Virus record (IMG/VR): IMGVR_UViG_3300047548_000827
Coordinates: 44,012-108,011 of that record
Strand: one strand, 5' to 3'
Length of the DNA stretch: 64,000 nucleotides
Source: a virus
The notes below the pieces were generated by a model that made no database searches, was not told the origin of the DNA, and saw nothing but the letters and a program-made list of their open reading frames with translations. The translations under genes were made by a program, and so were the position numbers. Below, piece by piece: positions 54,162 through 61,697 of this stretch (within the stretch, counting starts at the first letter, position 1; each line of letters begins with the position of its first letter).

Positions 54162-54754
54162 TGAATAAACATAGATGCGGGGACGTAGACATTGATTTTG
54201 GGAACAGAGACAGTATATTGAAACTTATCAGACATACTCCTGCTGCAATGAGGAAGCTGAACCCAATACGAAAACACGCGACTGGCATCTATGTTACTGA
54301 AATTCCATATGACGCTATTAACAATATGGCTAATATAGATTACAGTGAAGCCGAAGATCGCGGGTATTTTAAGCTTGATTTTTTGAACGTGCATGTCTAC
54401 AGTCAAGTAAAAAATGAAGAACATCTAGTTGAGCTAATGCGAGAACCAGATTGGTCTAGGCTAAAAGATCAAGAGTTTGTCAATCAAGTTATTCATATCA
54501 ATAATCATTTTTCTTCCCTGAGAAAGATGCCTGAACCTATAAATAGCATAAACAAGTTAGCAATGTTCTTAGCTTTAATCAGACCAGGTAAGAAGCACTT
54601 AATTGGTAAACCTTGGAAAGAAGTAGAAAAGGATATTTGGGATAGAAAAGTTACTGGGTATACGTTTAGAAGAAGTCACGCATTAGCGTATGCTCAACTT
54701 GTAGTTGTACACATGAACCTAATAACAGAAAATGAATTATTCACTAGTACCTGA
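54161..54754 (+). CDS. Miniature C-family DNA polymerase alpha-like protein
   Basis: 197 residues carrying the motif series of bacterial DnaE/PolC in order: DVDIDFGNRD (8-17; Asp10/Asp12 match the catalytic pair of PDFDIDF), RKHATGIYV (37-45; cf. GKHAGGVVIA), GYFKLDFLN (68-76; Asp73 matches the third catalytic Asp of KFDFLGL), FLALIRPGKKH (136-146; cf. LVALFRPGP) and GYTFRRSHALAYAQL (166-180; cf. GYGFNKSHSAAYAL). DnaE has about 1160 residues; the linking regions, PHP domain and OB domain are missing. Activity unknown. Confidence 0.7.
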   Translation: MNKHRCGDVDIDFGNRDSILKLIRHTPAAMRKLNPIRKHATGIYVTEIPYDAINNMANIDYSEAEDRGYFKLDFLNVHVYSQVKNEEHLVELMREPDWSRLKDQEFVNQVIHINNHFSSLRKMPEPINSINKLAMFLALIRPGKKHLIGKPWKEVEKDIWDRKVTGYTFRRSHALAYAQLVVVHMNLITENELFTST

Positions 54755-55232
54755 ATCAGATCCAGTACTTAACTTACTTGCTTCAAGGTGGGATTGGCAA
54801 GAAGACGGAGACCCTAGCTCTTTGATAGAAAGTATGTCCACAATCATGAAAGATAGCGGTGGAGTTGGAATTGCTGCCCCGCAGATTGGCGTAAGTAAAC
54901 GGATTCTACTAATATGTCATAGTCACGGTAATATACAAGAATATATTAATCCAATACTTACTCATGCAGAAGGAGAAGTATTAGACACAGAGGGATGTCT
55001 AAGTTTTCCTGGGTTATGGTTAAAAGTAAAAAGATATCAACGAATCGAAGTTCACTATGAAACAAAAGAGAAAATTTCGTTGACTAGGTCACTAGAAGAG
55101 TTTGAAGCTAGGGTATTTCAGCATGAACTTGACCACTTAGATGGTACTACATTTACGAAAAGAGTTGGGTCATTAACGTTAGCACTAGCAAGGAAAAAAC
55201 AAAAGAAGGCTAAATCCTACGGACTAAAGTGA
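54732..55232 (+). CDS. def: Peptide deformylase
   Basis: 166 residues. All three motifs: GVGIAAPQIG, EGCLSFPG, HELDHLDG (metal Cys and two His). Removes the N-formyl group of new proteins. Phage deformylases are known in marine phages. Overlaps the polymerase-like gene by 23 bases and converges with the minus-strand gene by 23 bases. Confidence 0.95.
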   Translation: MNYSLVPESDPVLNLLASRWDWQEDGDPSSLIESMSTIMKDSGGVGIAAPQIGVSKRILLICHSHGNIQEYINPILTHAEGEVLDTEGCLSFPGLWLKVKRYQRIEVHYETKEKISLTRSLEEFEARVFQHELDHLDGTTFTKRVGSLTLALARKKQKKAKSYGLK

Positions 55233-55587
55233 TAGATTTTCGTTTGTTTTTTCTGCCACTCAAATCTAGCATACTACATACAGGTCCATGTAATATAGTT
55301 AAACTCTTATTATTGAACGTTTTCAAATAGGGCTTGAAAACAGCCCATTCTGTTTTTAGGAAAAGGTTTATGGAGATTTTTCTATTACTTTCTCCCCACC
55401 ATATATCACCTAATTCCAGAAATTTTTCTTTTAGCTCGGGGTAGATGATTGCACCATAATCATACATTGACGTTATCACATCGTCACGATTTTGAATGAT
55501 ACCTACATACTCTTGACCGGCGTACGAACAAACTGAAATAAACGGGTGTGTATCTGTTAACTTCTTGAAAAACTCGTTGTGATCCAT
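55210..55587 (-). CDS. Conserved phage protein, only minus-strand gene in the window (125 aa)
   Basis: MDHNEFFKKLTDTHPFISVC then YAGQEYVGIIQNRDDVITSM and a C-terminal ILHGPVCSMLDL-GRKNKRKSITLVRR. The pattern is conserved in T4-like aquatic phages. A consensus late box TATAAATA lies upstream on its own strand (55610-55617) with AAAGAG before the ATG. Its RNA would be antisense to the deformylase end. Function unknown. Confidence 0.75.
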   Translation of the reverse strand: MDHNEFFKKLTDTHPFISVCSYAGQEYVGIIQNRDDVITSMYDYGAIIYPELKEKFLELGDIWWGESNRKISINLFLKTEWAVFKPYLKTFNNKSLTILHGPVCSMLDLSGRKNKRKSITLVRRI

Positions 55588-55609
55588 TTATCTCTTTAAA
55601 ATTATGTTT

Positions 55610-55617
55610 TATTTATA
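55610..55617 (-). promoter_or_regulatory. Late promoter on the minus strand
   Basis: TATAAATA on the minus strand (plus strand TATTTATA), a full T4 late consensus, 17 bases before the predicted start at about 55604 and the ATG at 55587. Confidence 0.8.
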
Positions 55618-55662
55618 CAAGGTTTCTAATTTGGGAAATAAATATACTTAAAGGAGATTGTC

Positions 55663-56394
55663 TTGTATTCCACTGCTATGTTTTTCTACGTTCCTCGTCA
55701 ACAGGTAGTCTTGAATTACGGAAACTCTCCTAGGAGATACAACACTGTGTACGCAAAAAACCTCAAACTACACCGCGGTGTAGACAACAGAATTCAGTTC
55801 CAACTGATAAGTCAAGAACAAAAACCAATCGATATCACTGGGAAGGAGATTACGTTTAGGTTGATTGCCGCAGACCGTAAATCTATCCTACTACAAAAAG
55901 CATTAGTATCCGTGTTGCCTATTACAGGAATAGTTGAATTGCAAGTTCATGCAAATGAGATACAACACATCAAGCCTCAACTATGTTCTTACTCATTAGA
56001 AATACCAGTAAACGAGTTTGATCTTCCTGTATTTGTAGACGCTGACTCCGGTGCAAGAGGTGTAATTGAGGTTGTGGATAGTGTACTTCCAAAATTCACT
56101 AGTTCATTCCAAGTTACCATACCTGATCACGGAGCCTCTCCTTACTACAGTAGTGTTCTAATTAACGCAGGAAACAAGACACTAACTGTGCAGTCATATA
56201 TGACTGACTTCACTGGAAACGTTAGAATACAAGGTTCTACCATACCTGATACAGATTGGTATGACATTGGACCGATCCATACTTATGACAATTCTTCATC
56301 CTGTGATTCGTACAACATCGAAGGATTTCACCCGTATTTAAGAGTTCAAATTAATTCTGAATCTGGATCAATAGACAAAATCTTGGTAAGATAA
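55663..56394 (+). CDS. Virion structural protein, 243 aa (TTG start)
   Basis: TTG start at 55663 with GGAG 6 bases upstream; late box AATAAATA at 55637-55644. KNLKLHRGVDNRIQFQLISQ then KPIDITGKEITFRL resembles N-terminal domains of baseplate upper/tail proteins; C-terminal half is beta-rich (TVQSYMTDFTGNVRIQGSTI). Probably a baseplate or neck component. Exact identity unknown. Confidence 0.6.
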   Translation: MYSTAMFFYVPRQQVVLNYGNSPRRYNTVYAKNLKLHRGVDNRIQFQLISQEQKPIDITGKEITFRLIAADRKSILLQKALVSVLPITGIVELQVHANEIQHIKPQLCSYSLEIPVNEFDLPVFVDADSGARGVIEVVDSVLPKFTSSFQVTIPDHGASPYYSSVLINAGNKTLTVQSYMTDFTGNVRIQGSTIPDTDWYDIGPIHTYDNSSSCDSYNIEGFHPYLRVQINSESGSIDKILVR

Positions 56395-56397
56395 AGT

Positions 56398-56426
56398 TTG
56401 TTTCTTTCACTCTAATCTGCTATACT
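56398..56426 (+). promoter_or_regulatory. Primase promoter giving a predicted leaderless transcript
   Basis: TTGTTT (56398-56403), 17-base spacer, TGC then TATACT (56421-56426). The start predicted 7 bases on is 56433, the A of the primase ATG. Confidence 0.65.
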
Positions 56427-56432
56427 GATCGA

Positions 56433-57386
56433 ATGTTTGACATTCTATCCATTGTTCCTGGGAACAAAAAACAATCAGCAAGTGGCTGGTACACTTGCAA
56501 TGGAATCTGTTGCTCACATCGAGGTCATAGACCAGATACTCGTCATAGATGTGGCATTAGACTAGAGAGTAATAATTGGGTAATTCATTGCTTCAACTGC
56601 AACTTTAGTTGTTCCTTTATTCTAGGAAAAAGCATTTCTGCTAGAACCAGGCAGTTCTTGACTTGGTGCGGTGTTGATAATGAACAAATACAACGTTGGA
56701 ACATTGAATCTCTACAGAAGAAAGACTTACTAGACTTCACTACAAGAAAAACAGTAAATCTAAAATTCAAAACCAAGGTTATTCCAGGAGAGGAACTCAA
56801 CTCATCTAACAAAGATCACAAACCCTTCGCAGAGTATTTGATTAAAAGAAAAGTTCCGCTAAACGCATTGCCGTTTCATGTATCACCCAACGATACAGGA
56901 AGGAACGCAAATAGGATAATCATTCCTTATATCTTTAAGGGTAAAGTAGTAGGTCATACTAGTAGATACTTAGACAACAAAACTCCTCGCTACATCAACG
57001 AGCAGCAACCAGGCTATGTTTTTAATATTGATGCACAACGCCCCGATTGGCAGGTATGTATTGTAACTGAGGGCATCTTTGACGCTCTTAGTATCGATGG
57101 TGTTGCTTTGTTGCATAATGATATCAGTGAAGATCAATCCATTTTGTTGGCTTCTTTAAATAAGAAAATTATCTTTGTGCCTGATCGGGATCCATCGGGG
57201 TTAAAGCTGACTGATCGGGCATTGGAACTGGGCTATAGCGTAAGTATACCAAATTGGGATAAATCAGTAAAGGATGTAAACGATGCAGTAGTTAAATATG
57301 GAAAACTTCCTACACTACTAAGTATCTTACAGTTTGCAACGAACAGCAAAATCAAAATTGAAATGAGGAAAAAGAAAATTGAGTAA
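56433..57386 (+). CDS. 61: DNA primase (gp61-like)
   Basis: 317 residues. N-terminal zinc site: CNGICCSHRGHRPDTRHRCG and HCFNCNFSCSF. TOPRIM-like domain: VCIVTEGIFDALSI (Glu) and FVPDRDPSGLKL (Asp-x-Asp). Makes RNA primers for lagging-strand synthesis with the gp41 helicase, whose TTG start overlaps by 8 bases. Predicted leaderless mRNA. Confidence 0.93.
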   Translation: MFDILSIVPGNKKQSASGWYTCNGICCSHRGHRPDTRHRCGIRLESNNWVIHCFNCNFSCSFILGKSISARTRQFLTWCGVDNEQIQRWNIESLQKKDLLDFTTRKTVNLKFKTKVIPGEELNSSNKDHKPFAEYLIKRKVPLNALPFHVSPNDTGRNANRIIIPYIFKGKVVGHTSRYLDNKTPRYINEQQPGYVFNIDAQRPDWQVCIVTEGIFDALSIDGVALLHNDISEDQSILLASLNKKIIFVPDRDPSGLKLTDRALELGYSVSIPNWDKSVKDVNDAVVKYGKLPTLLSILQFATNSKIKIEMRKKKIE

Positions 57387-58812
57387 GGATTACGGTATCG
57401 ATGTGCAGAAGGTGTTTCTAAGGGTAATGATAACCAATGCGGAACTTTATGTAAGAGTCTCTAACATATTCAATCCGCAAAACTTTGATAAGAATTTACG
57501 GCCAGTTGCAGAATTTTATCGTGAACATACAGAAAAGTACAAAGTTTTACCTGATCCAATTCAAATTAAAGCAATCACTGGTATTGACATCGATCCGATC
57601 GATGAGTTGACTGACGGTCACTATTCTTGGTTTTTAGAAGAATTTGAGTCGTTCACAAAAAGGCAAGAACTTGAGCGAGCGATTCTAAAAAGTGCTGACC
57701 TCTTAGAAAAGGGTGAATTTGATCCAGTTGAAAAGTTGATCAAAGATGCAGTTCAAATAAGTCTTCAGAAGGATATGGGAACTGATTATTTTGCCGATCC
57801 AAAATCAAGACTAACCTCGTTAAAATCAAGCAATGGACAAATCAGTACAGGTTGGGTTAGCATGGATCAAAAACTGTATGGTGGATTCAATCGAGGCGAA
57901 CTTCAAATTTTCGCAGGCGGTTCAGGTTCAGGTAAATCGTTGTTTATGCAAAACTTAGCTGTCAACTGGTCACAGCGAGGGTTGAACGGAGCATACATTA
58001 CTCTAGAGCTAGCAGAAGGGTTATGTGCCATGCGAATTGACTCAATGATGACTGCCACTAATAGTAGAGAAATTTTCAAAGACATTGACAACGTTGAAAT
58101 GAAGGTTAAGATGATGGCTAAGAAAGCAGGTAAACTTAGGATCAAGTACATGCCTGCTCAATCGACAGTAAACCATATCCGTGCGTATTGCAAAGAACTA
58201 GAGGTGCAAACAGGAACGAAGCTAGATTTTCTGTGTGTAGATTATCTTGATCTTTTGATGCCAGTATCAGCGAAGGTTAGTCCTAGTGACTTGTTTGTAA
58301 AGGATAAATATGTGTCTGAAGAACTTCGCAATCTTTCGAAAGAACTTAATGTACTGTTTGTTACTGCCTCGCAATTGAATCGATCAGCGGTTGAGGAAGT
58401 TGAGTTTGATCACTCTCATATTTCAGGTGGTATTTCAAAGATCAATACAGCAGACAACGTGTTTGGTATTTTTACTAGTAGGCATATGCGAGAAAAAGGT
58501 CAATATCAACTTCAGCTAATGAAAACCCGATCAAGCTCGGGTGTGGGACAAAAAATTGAGCTAGAGTTCAATGTAGAAACTCTTAGAATTACTGACCCTG
58601 AATCAGATGAAAATGCACCTACCGTAAGCTATAAACCTCTTAGCCAAGGAGGTAGTACCAACAACATTATGAGTAAGATCAAAACCAAATCGGAAGTAAT
58701 TGATCAAGACACGGGTGAAATTACTGTAGATAGCCCAGTAAAGAAAATAGTGGCGGATGTTCGAGGGTCTAAACTAACATCACTTTTAAACAGTATCAAG
58801 AACGATAAATAA
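57379..58812 (+). CDS. 41: Replicative DNA helicase (gp41/DnaB-like)
   Basis: 477 residues, TTG start inside the primase end. N-terminal helical domain (about 1-150), then RecA-like core: Walker A GGSGSGKS near 182-189, LDFLCVDYLDLLMP (Walker B) and VTASQLNRSAVEE (H3-like Gln). Moves 5'-3' on the lagging strand. C-terminal tail (RGSKLTSLLNSIK) may bind gp59 or primase. Confidence 0.93.
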   Translation: MSKDYGIDVQKVFLRVMITNAELYVRVSNIFNPQNFDKNLRPVAEFYREHTEKYKVLPDPIQIKAITGIDIDPIDELTDGHYSWFLEEFESFTKRQELERAILKSADLLEKGEFDPVEKLIKDAVQISLQKDMGTDYFADPKSRLTSLKSSNGQISTGWVSMDQKLYGGFNRGELQIFAGGSGSGKSLFMQNLAVNWSQRGLNGAYITLELAEGLCAMRIDSMMTATNSREIFKDIDNVEMKVKMMAKKAGKLRIKYMPAQSTVNHIRAYCKELEVQTGTKLDFLCVDYLDLLMPVSAKVSPSDLFVKDKYVSEELRNLSKELNVLFVTASQLNRSAVEEVEFDHSHISGGISKINTADNVFGIFTSRHMREKGQYQLQLMKTRSSSGVGQKIELEFNVETLRITDPESDENAPTVSYKPLSQGGSTNNIMSKIKTKSEVIDQDTGEITVDSPVKKIVADVRGSKLTSLLNSIKNDK

Positions 58813-58819
58813 GTTTACT

Positions 58820-59065
58820 ATGCAAAGAAAAACTAGGAGTTTGTTAGAGGAACTTGAGGAGCTTGGAAAAAAGCATGATACTAGGCATGTAATTGAGAAC
58901 CGAGCTTCTAACATCATTGCTAGCGCAATAAATTTACTTGAAATGATCGAAAAGCATTATGGAGTTGATAAGGCTCAGTTGCTTGAGAGAAAGTTACTGA
59001 GCGCCATAAAAGCGAAAGATCAGGCAAGATTCTCTAAGTCACTCAAGAAAAATAGCGACCAGTAG
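58820..59065 (+). CDS. Conserved hypothetical helical protein, 81 aa
   Basis: MQRKTRSLLEELEELGKKHD then VIENRASNIIASAINLLEMI. All-helical and basic/acidic, of a type conserved next to gp41 in aquatic T4-like phages. AATAAG before the start; no clear ribosome binding site. Function unknown. Confidence 0.6.
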   Translation: MQRKTRSLLEELEELGKKHDTRHVIENRASNIIASAINLLEMIEKHYGVDKAQLLERKLLSAIKAKDQARFSKSLKKNSDQ

Positions 59066-59084
59066 ATAGTTTTTTTATAATCGG

Positions 59085-59092
59085 CATAAATA
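59085..59092 (+). promoter_or_regulatory. Late promoter
   Basis: CATAAATA, predicted start near 59098. The leader has a GAGC-ATTTA-GCTC hairpin, then AAAGGAAA before ATG 59135. Confidence 0.75.
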
Positions 59093-59134
59093 CAATCAGA
59101 GCATTTAGCTCATATTTTTTAAAGGAAAGATATC

Positions 59135-59548
59135 ATGGCATTTTTTACTCGTACACACGGTGGTTCACAGCCAGTATTCGCAATTGACCAATTGAATGGT
59201 ACACAAACTGGTACTATTTCTGCCGACGCAACAGTTCAAATCGCAGGTCCAAAGTTAGATTTCTTCAAGATTCTAATCAAGGATGTCGGCGCATCAGCAA
59301 TCGATCTTCGTGATCAAATGGACACCGGTGGTGTTGTCGAAGTTGTTCTTCGCACATTGACCCAGCTTGCAACTCTTCACTTCTATCAAGTAGAAGGTGA
59401 TGCAACTGGTCAAATCAGCGTTGCAGTTTATTCAACTGGCGCCTGGGCTGCTGCTGACCTCGAAGACGCAATTCAAGCACTAGGCACTGTTAACTCCAAA
59501 GACGTTAGCGGTAGTTTAGTTACAAACGGCGGATTCAAACTAGCTTAA
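59135..59548 (+). CDS. Virion structural protein, 137 aa
   Basis: MAFFTRTHGGSQPVFAIDQL at the start; Ala/Val/Gly/Thr-rich beta protein ending TVNSKDVSGSLVTNGGFKLA. Late promoter, strong AAAGGA site and a terminator on the far side suggest a highly expressed single-gene unit, consistent with a decoration or tail-tube-like protein. Identity not proven. Confidence 0.6.
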   Translation: MAFFTRTHGGSQPVFAIDQLNGTQTGTISADATVQIAGPKLDFFKILIKDVGASAIDLRDQMDTGGVVEVVLRTLTQLATLHFYQVEGDATGQISVAVYSTGAWAAADLEDAIQALGTVNSKDVSGSLVTNGGFKLA

Positions 59549-59563
59549 TAGTTAGTTACTCAC

Positions 59564-59592
59564 AAAAACCCGAGAATTTCTCGGGTTTTTTT
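59564..59592 (+). terminator. Rho-independent terminator
   Basis: AAAAA then CCCGAGA-ATT-TCTCGGG followed by seven T. Isolates the structural gene from the next late promoter. Confidence 0.93.
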
Positions 59593-59597
59593 ACCTT

Positions 59598-59605
59598 CAT
59601 AAATA
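59598..59605 (+). promoter_or_regulatory. Late promoter giving a predicted leaderless transcript
   Basis: CATAAATA; with T4 spacing (box at -13 to -6) the start is 59611, the A of the next ATG. Confidence 0.7.
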
Positions 59606-59610
59606 TCTCT

Positions 59611-60069
59611 ATGTTAAAAATACGATGTTACACACTGTTCGATATAGAAAGAACCGGAGTTAACAGCCGTAAAGTCCCTATGGGAACAGCTCCTGAAAAG
59701 GTAGTTGAATGGGAAATGAAACGCAACAAGCAATGCAATTTCGATACAGTTTTACAAGTTATCTCTCTTAGAAGCCAACCAGAAAATATTTCCGACCCAG
59801 TAAAATTTTCAGTAGAATTTAGCAAACAAGATTACTTTGGGTTTTTATATGAGGGAGAGGAAAATCAGATAGGATGGACGTTTGATTTTACTATTGCACA
59901 CAAAGATGTATTTGCAAATGAAACGGGAGAATTGGGCGAGTTATTTATAGATTGTGATAATGTGCCCATGATCAAGACTGGAAACGAATGGAGTAAGCTT
60001 GACTCGTTGTTATGTACTAGTCCTGACCTTAGGAACATATATTTTGAGGTAATACCTAATGAAGAATGA
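59611..60069 (+). CDS. Conserved hypothetical phage protein, 152 aa
   Basis: MLKIRCYTLFDIERTGVNSR then KQCNFDTVLQVISLRSQPEN; beta-rich, conserved in aquatic T4-like phages. No ribosome binding site: leaderless late transcript likely. Overlaps the next gene by 11 bases. Function unknown. Confidence 0.6.
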   Translation: MLKIRCYTLFDIERTGVNSRKVPMGTAPEKVVEWEMKRNKQCNFDTVLQVISLRSQPENISDPVKFSVEFSKQDYFGFLYEGEENQIGWTFDFTIAHKDVFANETGELGELFIDCDNVPMIKTGNEWSKLDSLLCTSPDLRNIYFEVIPNEE

Positions 60070-60541
60070 CGATTGGACCAAGCTTGAAAAACTTCTTGAT
60101 CCAAAGACAATAAGAAGGATCAAAGATATAATCATCTTAAAAGATGAAGAGACTGGTAACTATGAAATATATGGTGACTATACTATTCAAAAAAGAAATG
60201 ACATTGTATGCGTCACAAAGAGCACCAGTGATACGACTTATTTGTTTGGGTCTATAAAACACGCAATAACATGGATAATCTTAGACAAGAGAAACAAGAT
60301 ACTAGAAGCAAACAGAATTCTCGACCTAGATACTAAACTAGCAGGCGTTGAAACCGATATTTTTATACATAGAAAACTAGAGAAAAAATCTAAAGACCCT
60401 GATGCCAAATTCTTGTACTTGACAAAATTACAAGAAGACAAGCTAAAGAAAAAAAGACTTCAACTTGAAATGGAATCGCAGATCGATTCTGTTTACAATT
60501 GGCAAATACGAAAGTTTGAAGAACAAGCCAAGAGCAAGTAA
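60059..60541 (+). CDS. Conserved hypothetical phage protein, 160 aa
   Basis: MKNDDWTKLEKLLDPKTIRR; N-terminal beta part (NYEIYGDYTIQKRNDIVCV), C-terminal basic coiled coil (LTKLQEDKLKKKRLQLEMES). Overlap with the upstream gene suggests coupling. Possibly virion-associated, from its late context. Function unknown. Confidence 0.6.
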   Translation: MKNDDWTKLEKLLDPKTIRRIKDIIILKDEETGNYEIYGDYTIQKRNDIVCVTKSTSDTTYLFGSIKHAITWIILDKRNKILEANRILDLDTKLAGVETDIFIHRKLEKKSKDPDAKFLYLTKLQEDKLKKKRLQLEMESQIDSVYNWQIRKFEEQAKSK

Positions 60542-60555
60542 ATTTTTATTTCTTG

Positions 60556-60563
60556 CATAAATA
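60556..60563 (+). promoter_or_regulatory. Late promoter
   Basis: CATAAATA, predicted start near 60569, 19 bases before ATG 60588; TTTTGGAA in the leader is the likely ribosome binding site. Confidence 0.75.
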
Positions 60564-60587
60564 CACTATCAACATTTTGGAACTACC

Positions 60588-61313
60588 ATGAAACTTAATG
60601 AATTTAATAAATCACCTAGCATCGTAACAAAACGTGCTTTGAAAGAACACTATGATGTCAAGTTACCTTTGAACAGGATGAATTTGAGCGAAACTAGCAA
60701 GATGCTTAGAAAGGTTAGATCATTGATTGCCGAAGCCAAATCATCTAGCATTTCTCATAGAAGGGAAAAAGATGCTTCTTACATGAAATTGGTATTCATG
60801 GAACAAGCACTAGTTCATCACTACGGTAATCTAAAAGCGATGCCTGCATACAATCAGAGAATCGTAGTAGAAAACGAAGAGGTACAAAAATCTCAAGTCA
60901 TTCTTTCTGCACAAGAGCTATCAGATTCTATTCAAAAAATGATTGAAGATGTTAGTGACATGTTGGTTAAGGAACTTCCTGCAATCACAGATGGCGTCAA
61001 CAATGAAATCGGTGCAAATGAAGGTTCTCAGTTCAACAGTCAAATGTCCGAGGCACTGACTGCTTTACAATCAGCACTAACTCAAGCTAAAACTGGAGTT
61101 GATGGTGCGATTGGTGTAGTAACTGGTCAAGGTGGAATGGACATGGAAATGCCTGGTGAACAAGGTGCAGAAGGCATGCCTGATATGGGCGACGAAGAAA
61201 TGGGCGACGAAGAAATGGCCGACATGGGCGACGAAGAAATGGGAGGAGAAGCTCCTATGCCCGAAGAAGAACCAGATGATGAAGGTTCTGACGTAGGCAG
61301 AGAACTTAGATAA
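60588..61313 (+). CDS. Prohead core/scaffold-like protein, 241 aa
   Basis: Helical protein with MKLNEFNKS start, then LNRMNLSETSKMLRKVRSLI, SYMKLVFMEQALVHHY, RIVVENEEVQKSQVILSAQE and SDMLVKELPAI, ending in an acidic Met/Gly/Glu-repeat tail (MGDEEMGDEEMADMGDEEM). This layout is found in prohead core-type proteins of aquatic T4-like phages. Late promoter upstream. Probably a head scaffold or internal protein. Confidence 0.6.
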   Translation: MKLNEFNKSPSIVTKRALKEHYDVKLPLNRMNLSETSKMLRKVRSLIAEAKSSSISHRREKDASYMKLVFMEQALVHHYGNLKAMPAYNQRIVVENEEVQKSQVILSAQELSDSIQKMIEDVSDMLVKELPAITDGVNNEIGANEGSQFNSQMSEALTALQSALTQAKTGVDGAIGVVTGQGGMDMEMPGEQGAEGMPDMGDEEMGDEEMADMGDEEMGGEAPMPEEEPDDEGSDVGRELR

Positions 61314-61314
61314 T

Positions 61315-61650
61315 ATGCGCCTTTATGAATTTGCTAGTGACGACCCTTACCGTGTTGCATTGACCGCGGTGGTTAGTCAATATAAAGCTAGGTTAAAGGA
61401 TTCTAACTCAAAACAGAATCCTAGAACTGATGCATTCATAAACTTTTTGGCAGATAATGGATTCCCTGGACTTAACTTAGATGAACTTATCTCAATGCAA
61501 AAGCAAGAGCCATTGAAGAATCTCATTAAAAACATAAGTGGGCGTGAAGTAACATTTTTTGATGCAGACGAAGAAGAAATTACTAGTGATATAGATCAGG
61601 ATAAGAACGAAAAGATCGTACAGAATCTTGCCAAAAAAGCATTAAAATAA
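61315..61650 (+). CDS. Hypothetical protein, 111 aa, capsid-targeting-like start
   Basis: MRLYEFASDDPYRVALTAVV has the M-R-x-x-E-F start shared with 35975 and 60588. Helical centre, acidic C-terminal part (FFDADEEEITSDIDQDKNEK). Starts 1 base after the core-like gene. Probably late and head-associated; function unknown. Confidence 0.6.
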   Translation: MRLYEFASDDPYRVALTAVVSQYKARLKDSNSKQNPRTDAFINFLADNGFPGLNLDELISMQKQEPLKNLIKNISGREVTFFDADEEEITSDIDQDKNEKIVQNLAKKALK

Positions 61651-61655
61651 CCTAA

Positions 61656-61691
61656 GTGATTGTACTAGTAGTAAAAAACTAGTACAATCAC
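61656..61691 (+). promoter_or_regulatory. Promoter formed by a perfect 14-bp inverted repeat
   Basis: GTGATTGTACTAGT (61656-61669) exactly complements ACTAGTACAATCAC (61678-61691), loop AGTAAAAA. The first arm contains TTGTAC (61660-61665) and the second TACAAT (61683-61688), 17 bases apart, so the two arms themselves make a -35/-10 pair. Predicted start 61695, 3 bases before ATG 61698. It may be read on both strands. Confidence 0.7.
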
Positions 61692-61697
61692 CTTATC

